Shown here: piece by piece, positions 31,253-39,746 of the stretch | Numbering within the stretch: the stretch's first letter is position 1 | Layout of the letters: each line of letters begins with the position of its first letter | NCBI GenBank assembly: GCA_018830865.1 | Contig: JAHJRN010000019.1 | Span: forward strand, 24,292-88,291 | Reading direction: 5' to 3' | From: Patescibacteria group bacterium | GTDB taxonomy: Bacteria > Patescibacteriota > Patescibacteriia > 2-12-FULL-60-25 | Length of the DNA stretch: 64,000 nt | Position numbers and translations under genes: made by a program | The notes under the pieces: model-generated | What the model was told of the DNA's origin: nothing | Database searches by the model: none | Seen by the model: only the letters and a program-made list of their open reading frames with translations

Positions 31253-33499
31253 ATGAAAAACGAACAGACGTTTTCGATCGAGTGGGGCGGGCGGACGCTG
31301 ACGATCAGCGTCGGACAGCTTGCCCGGCAGGCGAACGGCTCCTGCACGATCCAGTACGGCGACACGGTCGCGCTGTGTACCGCGACCATGGGTGGCGTGC
31401 GAGACGGCATCGACTTCTTCCCCCTGCAGGTCGATTTCGAGGAACGCATGTACGCGGCGGGCCGCATCAAGGGCTCGCGGTTCATGAAGCGCGAAGGTCG
31501 GGCGACCGATGAGGCCATCCTCTCCGGCCGTCTCATCGACCGCGCCATCCGCCCGCTCTTCAAGGACGGGATGCGTAATGAGGTCGCGGTCATCGCGACC
31601 GTCTTTTCGCATGACCACGAAAACGATGCGGACGTGCCGGGGCTCATCGGCGCCTCGTGCGCGCTCGCCATCTCGGACATCCCGTGGGACGGCCCCATCG
31701 CCGCGGTGCGCGTCGGCCGCAAGGACGGGGCGTGGATCCTGAACCCCACCTATAAGGAAATCGACGAGGGCGGCGTGGACATCGTGGTGGCCGGAGGCAA
31801 CGGCAAGACCATCATGCTCGAGGCGGGCCTGAACGAGATGAAGGATGAGGAGGTCGGCGACGCCATCGAATGGGCGCATGGCCATCTCGCGCCCGTCATC
31901 GAGCTCGTCGAGAAGGTCCGTGTTGCCGTCGGTAAGGAAAAGAAGGACGTCTCCACGCCGAAGACGGAGGAAGAGCGAGTCCAACGCGCCAAAATCGACG
32001 AACTGCACGCGACGGCGCGCGCGTTCCTCGCCACCCGCGTGAACGCGACACTCTTCGCGACCCCACTCAAGGACAAAGCAGACCGTAAGGACGCCGTGTC
32101 GCGTCTCAAGGCCGAGCTCGACGTGCATCTCACGGAACAGGGCGTGGCGAAAGATGACCTGAAGCGCGCTACCGAGGTGGTGGACGCGTTCGTGGACGCC
32201 GAAGTCTCGCGCATGATCCTCGAGGAGGGCAAGCGCGCGGACGGCCGCGGCATCGACGATGTCCGCGATCTCTCCGCCGAGGTCTCCCTCATGCCACGCA
32301 CGCACGGATCCGGCGTCTTCCAACGCGGGGCGACGCAGGTACTCTCCACGGTCACGCTCGGCGCGCCCGGCATGGAGCAGACCATCGACACCATGGAATT
32401 CCAGACGAAGCGCCGATTCTTCCACCACTACAACTTCCCCAGCTACTGCGTCGGCGAAACGAAACCGAACCGTGGCCCGGGCCGCCGCGAAATCGGTCAC
32501 GGCGCCCTTGCCGAACGCGCCATCCAGCCTGTCCTGCCTGCACGCGAACCGTTCCCGTACACCATCCGCGTCGTATCCGAAGTGCTCGGTTCCAACGGCT
32601 CGTCCTCGATGGGCGCGACCTGCGGGTCGACCCTCGCGCTCATGGACGCCGGCGTGCCCATTACGGCGCCGGTCGCCGGCATCGCCATGGGCGTCGCGAG
32701 CGATGAGAAGAGCGGACGCTACCGCGTGATTACGGATCTGCAGGACCTCGAAGACGGCGACGGCGGCATGGACTTCAAGGTCGCCGGGACACGCACCGGC
32801 GTGACGGCCGTGCAGATGGACTGCAAGCTCACCGGCATCCCGATAGAGGTCGTTCGCGAGACCATCACAAAGGCACGGACCGCGCGTCTCCAGATCCTCG
32901 ACGTCATCGAGGCCGCCCTCCCCGCTCCGCGGGCGGAGCTTTCCAAGTGGGCGCCGCGCATCGAGACCCTCCGTATCCATCCGGACCGCATCCGCGACGT
33001 CATCGGCCCGGGCGGCAAGATCATCAATGAGATCATCGACACCTGCAGCGTCGAGATCGACATCGAGGACGATGGACTCGTCATGATCACGTCATTGAAC
33101 CCGGAAGGCATGAAGAAGGCGAAGGACTGGGTCACCCAACTCACGCGCGAGGTCGCGGTGGGAGAAATCTTCACCGGTCCTGTCACGCGCCTCATGGACT
33201 TCGGCGCGTTCGTCGAAATCCTTCCCAAGCAGGAAGGTCTCGTGCACATCTCCGAGCTCGCGCCCCAGCGCGTGGACAAGGTCACGGACGTGGTGAACGT
33301 GGGCGATATCGTGACCGTGAAGGTCTACGAGATCGATTCCATGGGACGCATGAACCTCTCAATCAAGCGTGCGGATCCGAACTACCAGCCGTCGGACCGT
33401 GACGAACGCCCATTGCGCGACCGTAAGCCCATGGGAGGTGGTGGCGGGTTCGGCGGACCGCGTGGAGGTAATGGCGGCCCTCGCGACCGGCGCTTCTAA
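31253..33499 (+). CDS. pnp: Polyribonucleotide nucleotidyltransferase (PNPase)
   Basis: A 748-residue 3'-5' phosphorolytic exoribonuclease. Two RNase PH domains are present: the first with GDTVALCTATMGG and RFMKREGRATDEAIL, the second with DGRGIDDVRDLSAEV, the FFHHYNFPSYCVGE motif and GSNGSSSMGATCGSTLAL. A KH domain (DVIGPGGKIINEI) and an S1 domain (GPVTRLMDFGAFVEI) follow, then a Gly/Arg-rich tail. The ATG at 31253 (MKNEQTFSIEWGG) matches the family; an upstream in-frame start would lie inside the leader hairpin. The unknown membrane protein gene begins 10 nt after the stop. Confidence 0.96.
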   Translation: MKNEQTFSIEWGGRTLTISVGQLARQANGSCTIQYGDTVALCTATMGGVRDGIDFFPLQVDFEERMYAAGRIKGSRFMKREGRATDEAILSGRLIDRAIRPLFKDGMRNEVAVIATVFSHDHENDADVPGLIGASCALAISDIPWDGPIAAVRVGRKDGAWILNPTYKEIDEGGVDIVVAGGNGKTIMLEAGLNEMKDEEVGDAIEWAHGHLAPVIELVEKVRVAVGKEKKDVSTPKTEEERVQRAKIDELHATARAFLATRVNATLFATPLKDKADRKDAVSRLKAELDVHLTEQGVAKDDLKRATEVVDAFVDAEVSRMILEEGKRADGRGIDDVRDLSAEVSLMPRTHGSGVFQRGATQVLSTVTLGAPGMEQTIDTMEFQTKRRFFHHYNFPSYCVGETKPNRGPGRREIGHGALAERAIQPVLPAREPFPYTIRVVSEVLGSNGSSSMGATCGSTLALMDAGVPITAPVAGIAMGVASDEKSGRYRVITDLQDLEDGDGGMDFKVAGTRTGVTAVQMDCKLTGIPIEVVRETITKARTARLQILDVIEAALPAPRAELSKWAPRIETLRIHPDRIRDVIGPGGKIINEIIDTCSVEIDIEDDGLVMITSLNPEGMKKAKDWVTQLTREVAVGEIFTGPVTRLMDFGAFVEILPKQEGLVHISELAPQRVDKVTDVVNVGDIVTVKVYEIDSMGRMNLSIKRADPNYQPSDRDERPLRDRKPMGGGGGFGGPRGGNGGPRDRRF

Positions 33500-33508
33500 C
33501 CACGCTTC

Positions 33509-34648
33509 ATGTCGGAGCCGATCATCCACGATTCGACGCCGAAAGGCAGCGCGATTCTGGCGTATGGCGAATCGCCACGCCGATCGAGCATCCCCATCAT
33601 CCTCGCCCTCGCGGCGGGGATGATTGCGGTCGCCTGCATCGCGACGCTCGTGGCCGTATCGGTCTCCGACGCGGTTCCCCTTCCCGCCGACACCATCTCC
33701 ATCCTGTATCTCAAGGCGGATGCGACGCTCCCGACGGACACGCCGTCTACATGGTCCTCGGCCCAATCCACGGCAAAGCCTTTTCCGATCCTGGTCGGCT
33801 ATCGACGGGACTCGGACGGGAGCGTGAAGCCTTTCGCTATCCTGCCGCGCTGCTTCGGGTCCGGCGGTCAGACGACGTGGGCCTTACGGTTGACCGATGA
33901 GCGTATTTCGACGAAACGCGTATCCCTCCTCGACCTCGCGGGGTCAATACGTACCCTCATCGCTCCATCCTGGCTCCGTATCTGGCCAAGAAGGGCCTTT
34001 CCGGACCTCGACAGCACCCCCGATGATGCATCGGTTGGTGGTGCATTGACGCCGACTTCTTGGAACACGGACGTAAAGTCTCCAGCATCCCATATCGACG
34101 GAGATATTGGACGTAACACCTTGGATATCGAGGCTTTTCCAGGCGCATGGCCGGTCGTGGAGTCCTCGTTTCGCGCTCGTGGGTTGGATCTTCGGCTGAC
34201 CGAACGCCCGGTATCCGCCTCCTGGTCGATGGACCTGGACACCAGAATGACAGTCAGTCTGACGTTCTCGGAAGGACTTTCCGCCAAGACCAAGGCGGAA
34301 ATCGCCGGAAGTCTCGGAATATCGTCACTGACGCCCATCGCTCTCGATGACGGGACACCTATCAATGAGCTTGCTGTTGATGAAACGGCGTTTGTTCATG
34401 CGACATCGATCAGAGGCATCGAGGACGTCGAGGCAGTCTTTCTGGGTCCTTTAGCCATCATCGGGCCTATCGGTGCCTCTCTTGAAGCTCTTCCGATGCC
34501 TCAGAGCTGTACTGGCCAGGTGCTCGCGGCGTTTGATATCGCTGGAATCCGTGACTCGCTCACCGAAAGAGGCATCCCAACCTTCCCCGGTTCCCCCAAG
34601 CGCCTTCTGTGGACGACTGGGTCTGGAACCATCCTCGCGTGCTGGTAA
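33509..34648 (+). CDS. Membrane-anchored protein of unknown function downstream of pnp
   Basis: A 379-residue protein with a 27-residue cytoplasmic N-terminus, one membrane helix (IPIILALAAGMIAVACIATLVAVSV, split here as IPIILALAAGMIAVAC then IATLVAVSV) and an extracytoplasmic domain of about 325 residues rich in Ser, Thr, Asp and hydrophobic strands. No motif or family recognised. It follows pnp by 9 nt, so it is probably cotranscribed, but a functional link is not obvious. Codon use becomes less GC-biased toward the C-terminus. Two perfect DnaA boxes begin right after its stop codon. Confidence 0.65.
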   Translation: MSEPIIHDSTPKGSAILAYGESPRRSSIPIILALAAGMIAVACIATLVAVSVSDAVPLPADTISILYLKADATLPTDTPSTWSSAQSTAKPFPILVGYRRDSDGSVKPFAILPRCFGSGGQTTWALRLTDERISTKRVSLLDLAGSIRTLIAPSWLRIWPRRAFPDLDSTPDDASVGGALTPTSWNTDVKSPASHIDGDIGRNTLDIEAFPGAWPVVESSFRARGLDLRLTERPVSASWSMDLDTRMTVSLTFSEGLSAKTKAEIAGSLGISSLTPIALDDGTPINELAVDETAFVHATSIRGIEDVEAVFLGPLAIIGPIGASLEALPMPQSCTGQVLAAFDIAGIRDSLTERGIPTFPGSPKRLLWTTGSGTILACW

Positions 34649-34650
34649 AC

Positions 34651-34683
34651 TTATCCACACTCTCACTACTTGATTGTGGATAA
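34651..34683. promoter_or_regulatory. Pair of perfect inverted DnaA boxes
   Basis: TTATCCACA (34651-34659) and TGTGGATAA (34675-34683) both match the DnaA box consensus exactly and face each other 15 bp apart. The following 70 bp are AT-rich. They could form a DnaA-binding regulatory site, a titration site or part of an origin. Confidence 0.7.
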
Positions 34684-34735
34684 CGGTATTTTTGCTTCCA
34701 TTAGCACAGCATTTTGCTGATATTCCCTACCGGCA

Positions 34736-34764
34736 TTGAAGAGACTCTTTTTTTGCCGTATACT
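34736..34764 (+). promoter_or_regulatory. Promoter of the candidate ncRNA
   Basis: TTGAAG and TATACT with exactly 17-bp spacing. Predicted start at about 34771. Confidence 0.65.
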
Positions 34765-34770
34765 TATAGG

Positions 34771-35219
34771 GCATACGAAAATTGTTCTTTGCGAGAGGGA
34801 AGCCAGCCCTTCAAATGGCATTGCACTTTTCACTGTACCTGGACCGATAGCCCGTTCCTGACGACGGACGTCGGTTCTATGTCTCAACTCGACCCTCGAC
34901 CCCGTTTTCGGGGTCCCTCGAAACCAAAACTCCAAATCGAAAGCTTCGGTGTAACTCTCACTCCCATCGCGGGAACATTCATGGGAACCTGAAACCCCTG
35001 ACGAGACGTCACCAGGGTCCGGTCGAGACAAACAGCCCTTTTTACAGCCTGGATTTCCTCGTGTCCTTACCGTCAGCGGCTAAACCCGACAGTCCGTCGG
35101 ACCCTCGCTCCGTCACAACGTGAGCACCCGCTACGACGCAACAGACCAAGAGCACCTAGGCCGAGAGCCGCGACCCACTTAATCAAAACATAAGGGGCGT
35201 ACGCGGCTCTTTTCTTTTT
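34771..35219 (+). ncRNA. Candidate structured RNA of about 450 nt, class not identified
   Basis: A stretch with a good promoter (34736-34764) and a terminator (AGAGCCGCG 35164-35172 with CGCGGCTCT 35202-35210, then TTTTCTTTTT) but no protein showing the GC-rich third positions typical here. Internal complementary arms include CGACCCCG/CGGGGTC (about 34899-34920) and CAGTCCGTCGG/CCTCGCTCCG-type segments. Size would fit tmRNA or RNase P RNA, neither found elsewhere in the window, but I cannot recognise their conserved cores: no tRNA-like end with GTTCGA and CCA, and no GGAAAGTCCGGGC or ACAGAA-CCCGGC. It remains unclassified. Confidence 0.5.
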
Positions 35220-35272
35220 GCCGATTGTCCCTTGCCTTTTCCCACATTCGTGGATAGACTACTTCCAATATT

Positions 35273-35647
35273 ATGGACAAGGCTCGCATCGACCATTTCA
35301 AGCAACGTCTGCTGGAAGACCATACGCGTCTCGAGCAGGAACTTGAGACTATCGGATCAAAGGATCCGACCCAAAAGAACCATTTTCAAGCCGATTATCC
35401 TGAAAGCGGAGGCAATTCGGATGACGACAACGCGGCCGAAATCTCGGAATACGCGGACGAAATTTCCATCGAGGCACGACTGGAGACGGAGCTGCGAGAC
35501 GTGACCAAGGCGCTTGCGGCGATTGAGGCGGGGTCCTATGGCGTATGCAAGTACTGCAAGAAAGTCATCGACGAGAAGCGTCTCGAAGCTCGCCCCGCGT
35601 CATCGAGCTGTATCGAGTGCAAGAAGCTCCTGACGCAAGAGATGTGA
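35273..35647 (+). CDS. DksA/TraR family zinc-finger protein
   Basis: A 124-residue protein with an N-terminal coiled-coil helix pair (IDHFKQRLLEDHTRLEQELETI), an acidic middle (SDDDNAAEISEYADE), and a four-Cys zinc finger (CKYCKKVID, then CIECKKL) at about residues 94-118. DksA-type proteins bind RNA polymerase through the secondary channel and adjust transcription with ppGpp. It directly precedes lspA with a TGATG overlap, a pairing seen in other bacteria. Whether it acts on polymerase here is inferred. The ATG at 35273 lies 17 nt after a TAGACT hexamer. Confidence 0.88.
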   Translation: MDKARIDHFKQRLLEDHTRLEQELETIGSKDPTQKNHFQADYPESGGNSDDDNAAEISEYADEISIEARLETELRDVTKALAAIEAGSYGVCKYCKKVIDEKRLEARPASSSCIECKKLLTQEM

Positions 35648-36117
35648 TGCGGGCGGTCGCGCTGCTTCTGCTCCTCATCACCGGCCTCGTCGCTGCGGAC
35701 CGATATACGAAAGTCTTCATGATGACGTATCCGACCTCGGGTACGTCGTTTTCGTTGGGATGGCTCCTCGAAATCGTCCGCCACCGCAACTTCGGCATCG
35801 TCGCGAACATTCCCATCCCATGGATCGTGACCGTGGTGGTAACCGTCATCGTGCTTGGCCTCATCATCGTTACGAGCGTATGCGCCCTGAAACGGAATAG
35901 CCTCTCCGAAGCCACGGCACTGGCCTTCGTCATGGCTGGTGCCATCGGCAATCTTTGGGACCGCCTGCAGTGGCACTACGTCTTCGACTGGATCCTGCTA
36001 TTCGGCCGCTCCGCCATCAACCTCGCGGATATTTTTATCGGCGTCGGGCTGTTGTGGTACGTACTTGGGCGACGAACGTCTCGCCCTAAAATTGACTTGC
36101 CCACAATTTCGTCGTGA
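35647..36117 (+). CDS. lspA: Lipoprotein signal peptidase (signal peptidase II)
   Basis: A 156-residue four-helix membrane aspartyl protease that removes signal peptides from prolipoproteins. Matches are LVAADRYTKVFM near the N-terminus, RHRNFGIVANIP, the catalytic-Asp regions GAIGNLWDRLQWHYVFDWI and SAINLADIFI. The second Asp in NLAD and the Asp in VFDW are the predicted catalytic pair. The ATG shares a base with the DksA-like stop (TGATG), so translation is probably coupled. A terminator follows the gene. The lipobox protein at 2.2 kb is a likely substrate. Confidence 0.92.
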   Translation: MRAVALLLLLITGLVAADRYTKVFMMTYPTSGTSFSLGWLLEIVRHRNFGIVANIPIPWIVTVVVTVIVLGLIIVTSVCALKRNSLSEATALAFVMAGAIGNLWDRLQWHYVFDWILLFGRSAINLADIFIGVGLLWYVLGRRTSRPKIDLPTISS

Positions 36118-36133
36118 TCAGACTCAACACCCA

Positions 36134-36155
36134 CTCGGCACATGCCGTTTTTTTG
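36134..36155 (+). terminator. Terminator of the dksA-like/lspA operon
   Basis: CGGC-ACAT-GCCG followed by seven T. A short stem with an excellent T tract. Confidence 0.65.
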
Positions 36156-36172
36156 TCTATACAAAGCTAAAA

Positions 36173-36201
36173 TTGACACATCCGACAGATTGCCGTAGCG
36201 G
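36173..36201 (+). promoter_or_regulatory. Possible promoter of the 36211 gene
   Basis: A perfect -35 TTGACA with a weak -10 TAGCGG 17 bp downstream. Confidence 0.35.
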
Positions 36202-36210
36202 TGGATGTAG

Positions 36211-36543
36211 GTGCAGATGACCCACAAAAGAAAGACGCTGGATGGGATGCGATGCCATCGTCAGGTCACTGGTCCTCGCATCCTCGATGACACTCACGTA
36301 GAACGCCTACCACACGAAGGGGGACGACGGATGAGAATCGATACGACGTATCTTCCGAGATGGGCCGCGCCCGATGCGGACGACGTTCCGGACACGGAAC
36401 GCGACCCGTGTCTCCATGGCACATGGACAAAATCGGTCGACGAACTGCCGCCCGACACGCTCCCGAGCAGAACGGATGACCAGACCTACGCGACCGACAT
36501 CATGCTGGACGCGGGGTGTGAGACAGACGCCGATGGCGCATGA
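36211..36543 (+). CDS. Small acidic hypothetical protein
   Basis: A 110-residue protein of unknown function. The last 70 residues (from MRIDTTYLPRWAAPDADDV) have strongly GC-biased third positions typical of real genes here and are very acidic. The N-terminal 40 residues are basic. An alternative ATG at 36331, preceded by a G-rich GGGGGA stretch, would give a 70-residue acidic protein. It lies 48 bp before comM in the same direction. No domain, signal peptide or membrane helix. An open frame on the opposite strand lacks this codon bias. Confidence 0.5.
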   Translation: MQMTHKRKTLDGMRCHRQVTGPRILDDTHVERLPHEGGRRMRIDTTYLPRWAAPDADDVPDTERDPCLHGTWTKSVDELPPDTLPSRTDDQTYATDIMLDAGCETDADGA

Positions 36544-36591
36544 CGCTCGCTCCCGGTCATCTACCGGGGCTTTTATACCGACAGCGACCGT

Positions 36592-38103
36592 ATGGCATCG
36601 AACATCCTCACATCCTCCATCGTCGGCCTCGACGGACATCGCGTCGACGTCGAGTGCGACATCTCGCCGGGACTTCCGGCCTTCACGGTCGTCGGACTTC
36701 CAGACACGGCGGTTCAGGAAGCGCGTGAACGCGTGAAAGGTGCCTTACGGCAATCCGACCTGCCGTTCCCGCGCACACACGTCACCATCAACCTCGCGCC
36801 GGCGGACCTGCGAAAGGCCGGGACGCATTTCGACCTCCCTATCGCGATTTCCGTGCTCACGGCACATGGCGACCTGCCGAAACGCGATCCCCTTGAGCGT
36901 GTCCTCATCGGCGAACTCGCGCTCGACGGCAGTCTCCGCCCCGTGACAGGCGCGCTCTCCACCGCGCTCATGGTCAAGCAACTCGGCATCAAGGAACTTA
37001 TCGTCCCGGAGGGGAACGCGGCCGAAGCGTCCCTCGTCCCTGACGTGGACGTACGCGCGGCCGCGACCTTAAGGGACGTCGTCCTTCATGTCACGGGGAC
37101 GCAGTGCCTCCTCCGCACGGAACATACGGCTCACCCTGCAACGACGCACAATATCATCCATCCGGACCTCGGGTCTGTTCGTGGCCAGGAATTTGCACGC
37201 AGGGCGATCGAGGTCGCGTCGGCAGGCGGTCACAACATCCTTATGCAAGGACCGCCCGGTTCTGGCAAGACGCTTCTCGCGCGTGCTTTCCCGTCTATCC
37301 TCCCGCCGCTCACGCATGATGAGGCGCTCGATGTGACGCGTATCCATTCCATAGCCGGTAAACTGCCGCGCGACGGTTTCGTCTCTGAAAGACCGTTCCG
37401 TAGTCCGCACCATACAGCAAGCGGCATCGCGCTCGTGGGCGGCGGATCCGTTCCGCGTCCTGGCGAAATCTCGCTCGCGCACCGTGGCGTCCTCTTCCTC
37501 GACGAATTCCCGGAATTCAACCGATCTGTCCTTGAGAACCTCCGCCAACCTCTTGAGGACGGAACTGTCACGATCTCGCGCGCGAATGGGACCGTCTCGT
37601 TCCCTGCGCGGTTCATCCTGCTCGCGGCCATGAACCCCTGCCCTTGCGGATACCGCACCGATCCAGATCGTCCCTGCAGCTGCACGCAACATCAGCTCCA
37701 CCAATACCGGAAGCGCATCTCCGGACCGATGCTCGACCGCATAGACATTTCCATCGATGTGCCGAGCGTCCCCACGGAACGCCTCGTGGACCTCGAACCG
37801 GGTGAACCTTCCGCCGCGGTGCGGACGCGCACATGCATGGCGCGGAAACGACAGGTCGAGCGCTACCGTGATATCGGCATCCTGACCAACGCAGAGCTCA
37901 CGAGCGACCATGTCCGACGTCTCATCAAACAGAATGACGCCTCCCGCACGCTTCTCCGACGCGCCGTGGACGCCTATCGTCTCTCTGCCCGCGCATATTT
38001 CCGAATCCTGAAGGTCAGCAGGACCATTGCGGACCTTGATGGAACCGACGGCATCGAAGAGCGTCATGTGGCCGAAGCCTTGAAATACCGGCAACCGATA
38101 TAA
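36592..38103 (+). CDS. comM: YifB/ComM family Mg-chelatase-like AAA+ ATPase
   Basis: A 503-residue protein with the three usual parts. The N-terminal ChlI-like domain starts MASNILTSSIVGLDGHRVDVE and contains FTVVGLPDTAVQEARERV. The AAA+ domain has GPPGSGKTLLARAFPSILPP (Walker A) and VLFLDEFPEF (Walker B). A Cys-rich insert (PCPCGYRTDP, CSCT) precedes the sensor region, and the C-terminal helical domain closes with ARAYFRILKVSRTIADL. ComM is a hexameric helicase promoting branch migration during natural transformation. Presence suggests DNA uptake, but no other competence gene is in the window. Confidence 0.93.
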   Translation: MASNILTSSIVGLDGHRVDVECDISPGLPAFTVVGLPDTAVQEARERVKGALRQSDLPFPRTHVTINLAPADLRKAGTHFDLPIAISVLTAHGDLPKRDPLERVLIGELALDGSLRPVTGALSTALMVKQLGIKELIVPEGNAAEASLVPDVDVRAAATLRDVVLHVTGTQCLLRTEHTAHPATTHNIIHPDLGSVRGQEFARRAIEVASAGGHNILMQGPPGSGKTLLARAFPSILPPLTHDEALDVTRIHSIAGKLPRDGFVSERPFRSPHHTASGIALVGGGSVPRPGEISLAHRGVLFLDEFPEFNRSVLENLRQPLEDGTVTISRANGTVSFPARFILLAAMNPCPCGYRTDPDRPCSCTQHQLHQYRKRISGPMLDRIDISIDVPSVPTERLVDLEPGEPSAAVRTRTCMARKRQVERYRDIGILTNAELTSDHVRRLIKQNDASRTLLRRAVDAYRLSARAYFRILKVSRTIADLDGTDGIEERHVAEALKYRQPI

Positions 38104-38165
38104 CACCTATTTTGGCTAAAATAAGCTACATTATGGATTTTTCAACCTTTGACGGTTGACCGGCT

Positions 38166-39647
38166 ATGATTGCGTTGATACGGTACCCAGCGCTGAATTT
38201 CGGTCTAGGCGACCGCGGGCATGGGCACCCATCCGACCGCTTCCAGATGAGAGGTGTCCGTCCGCACGTCGCACGAGAGGTCCATATCCCCCCACTGCTG
38301 AACCACATCGTCACATCCATCGCGATCGCCCTGTTCCGGACGATCCGATTCCTCAAACGAGCGCTCCAACCCGTCTTCGGCGGAATCGTGTGGGCGCTTC
38401 TTCTTGTCGCGCGCCTCCTCGCGCGCCTCCTCGTCCTTCCGATCTACCGTCTCGCCGTGACGGTGAAAATTCGTTTTCACAAGTACGCCCTTCCGACCCA
38501 AAGCGCCGCACTGATGCTCGTGACGAACAAATACCTGTTCCATACAGCCCTCGGCCTCGCGACCCTCGCGACCCTCATCGTCAATCTCCAGGCGCGACAG
38601 GCCCACGCACAGGACGTCGGAAAAAACAGCCTCCTTTATGCGCTTGCGACAGGTTCCGAGACGTCCATCGTCGAGGAGACCGCCGCGGAGTCACCAACGC
38701 ATGCCTCGCCGCATATCGCGCCCGGCACCCTCATCGCCATCCCACACATCGACTTCGACTACGAATCGGGAGATCTTGAGATTGCGAGCCTCTCCGTTCC
38801 TGGCGCCATCAGCGCCTTGCCGACGCTCGACCTCGAAAACCCGATGGCGCCCCGCACCAAGACCGAGACATATGTCGTGCAGGAAGGCGATGCGATCGGC
38901 ACCATCGCGCGTGCCTTCGGCGTGGATGTCGGGACAATCCTCTGGAGCAACAACCTCACGGAACGCCAATACATCCGTCCGGGCGATGCCCTGCGCATCC
39001 CGCCCGTCTCCGGCGTGCTCGTGACGCTCAAAAAGGGCGACACCATCTCGAAGCTCGCGGTGACCTATGACGCGGATGTGGAGGAAATCCTGGAAACGAA
39101 CCGCATCACGGACGAGACGACGCTTGCGCTCGGAACGGAGATCGTCATCCCGGGAGGCCGCCCGCCGGCGCCTGTGCAGACCATCGCCTCGATCACGCAA
39201 CGCGGATCCGAACCCACGGTTCGTTCCGGGTCAATCGTATCCAACACCAAAAAACCGGCGGATGCCGATACGGCCAACCTCCCTTCGACGCGACTCCTCT
39301 GGCCGACGAGCGGGCACGTCATCACGCAGTACTATGGATGGCGCCACACGGGACTTGATATCGACGGCGACCTCACGTCCCCGCTCTATGCGGCGTACGA
39401 CGGCGTCGTGACGACCGCGGGGTGGAACTCGGGTGGATACGGTCTCCAGATTCTCATCCAGCATCCGAACGGGATGACGACGCGCTACGCTCACGCCTCC
39501 AAGCTCTTCGTGAAGGTCGGCGATCAGGTCACGCGCGGGGAAGTCATCGCCATGATGGGAAATACAGGACGTTCGACGGGCTCCCATCTCCACTTCGAAG
39601 TCTACGTCGGAAGCAAGCGCCAGAACCCGCTGTCCTACATCCGTTGA
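38166..39647 (+). CDS. Membrane-bound LysM - M23 metallopeptidase (peptidoglycan hydrolase)
   Basis: A 493-residue envelope protein. Hydrophobic stretches at about residues 70-100 and 120-140 anchor it. Two LysM repeats follow (YVVQEGDAIGTIARAFGVD, then LVTLKKGDTISKLAVTYDAD). The C-terminus is an M23/LytM domain with the zinc motif HTGLDID and HLHFEVYVG, so it should cut peptidoglycan cross-links. The start is uncertain: ATG 38166 is overlapped by a possible promoter (TTGACC-N17-TACGGT or TATGAT), and ATG 38247 (MRGVRPHVAREV) is a good alternative. It would act in wall remodelling or division. Confidence 0.88.
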   Translation: MIALIRYPALNFGLGDRGHGHPSDRFQMRGVRPHVAREVHIPPLLNHIVTSIAIALFRTIRFLKRALQPVFGGIVWALLLVARLLARLLVLPIYRLAVTVKIRFHKYALPTQSAALMLVTNKYLFHTALGLATLATLIVNLQARQAHAQDVGKNSLLYALATGSETSIVEETAAESPTHASPHIAPGTLIAIPHIDFDYESGDLEIASLSVPGAISALPTLDLENPMAPRTKTETYVVQEGDAIGTIARAFGVDVGTILWSNNLTERQYIRPGDALRIPPVSGVLVTLKKGDTISKLAVTYDADVEEILETNRITDETTLALGTEIVIPGGRPPAPVQTIASITQRGSEPTVRSGSIVSNTKKPADADTANLPSTRLLWPTSGHVITQYYGWRHTGLDIDGDLTSPLYAAYDGVVTTAGWNSGGYGLQILIQHPNGMTTRYAHASKLFVKVGDQVTRGEVIAMMGNTGRSTGSHLHFEVYVGSKRQNPLSYIR

Positions 39648-39746
39648 CGGCGGAGGTCCCTCGTCGCAAACGGGCTCCTCGGGACAATCTCCCTTCGGGC
39701 GATTGTATTGACGCGCCGGGCGTTTTCGCGTATCGTCCGATGACCT

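Noticed and set aside
31157..32980. A 607-codon minus-strand frame over pnp
   Set aside because: Antisense shadow without domains; PNPase motifs on the plus strand are complete.
34714..34992. A 92-codon open frame within the ncRNA region
   Set aside because: Starts upstream of the predicted transcript, lacks GC3 bias and any motif.
34771..35219. tmRNA or RNase P RNA identity for the candidate ncRNA
   Set aside because: I could not find the tRNA-like ends and tag frame of tmRNA, nor the conserved P4 strands of RNase P RNA. Left unclassified until a covariance search is done.
36307..36639. A 110-codon minus-strand frame opposite the small acidic protein
   Set aside because: Its third codon positions lack the GC bias shown by the plus-strand frame.
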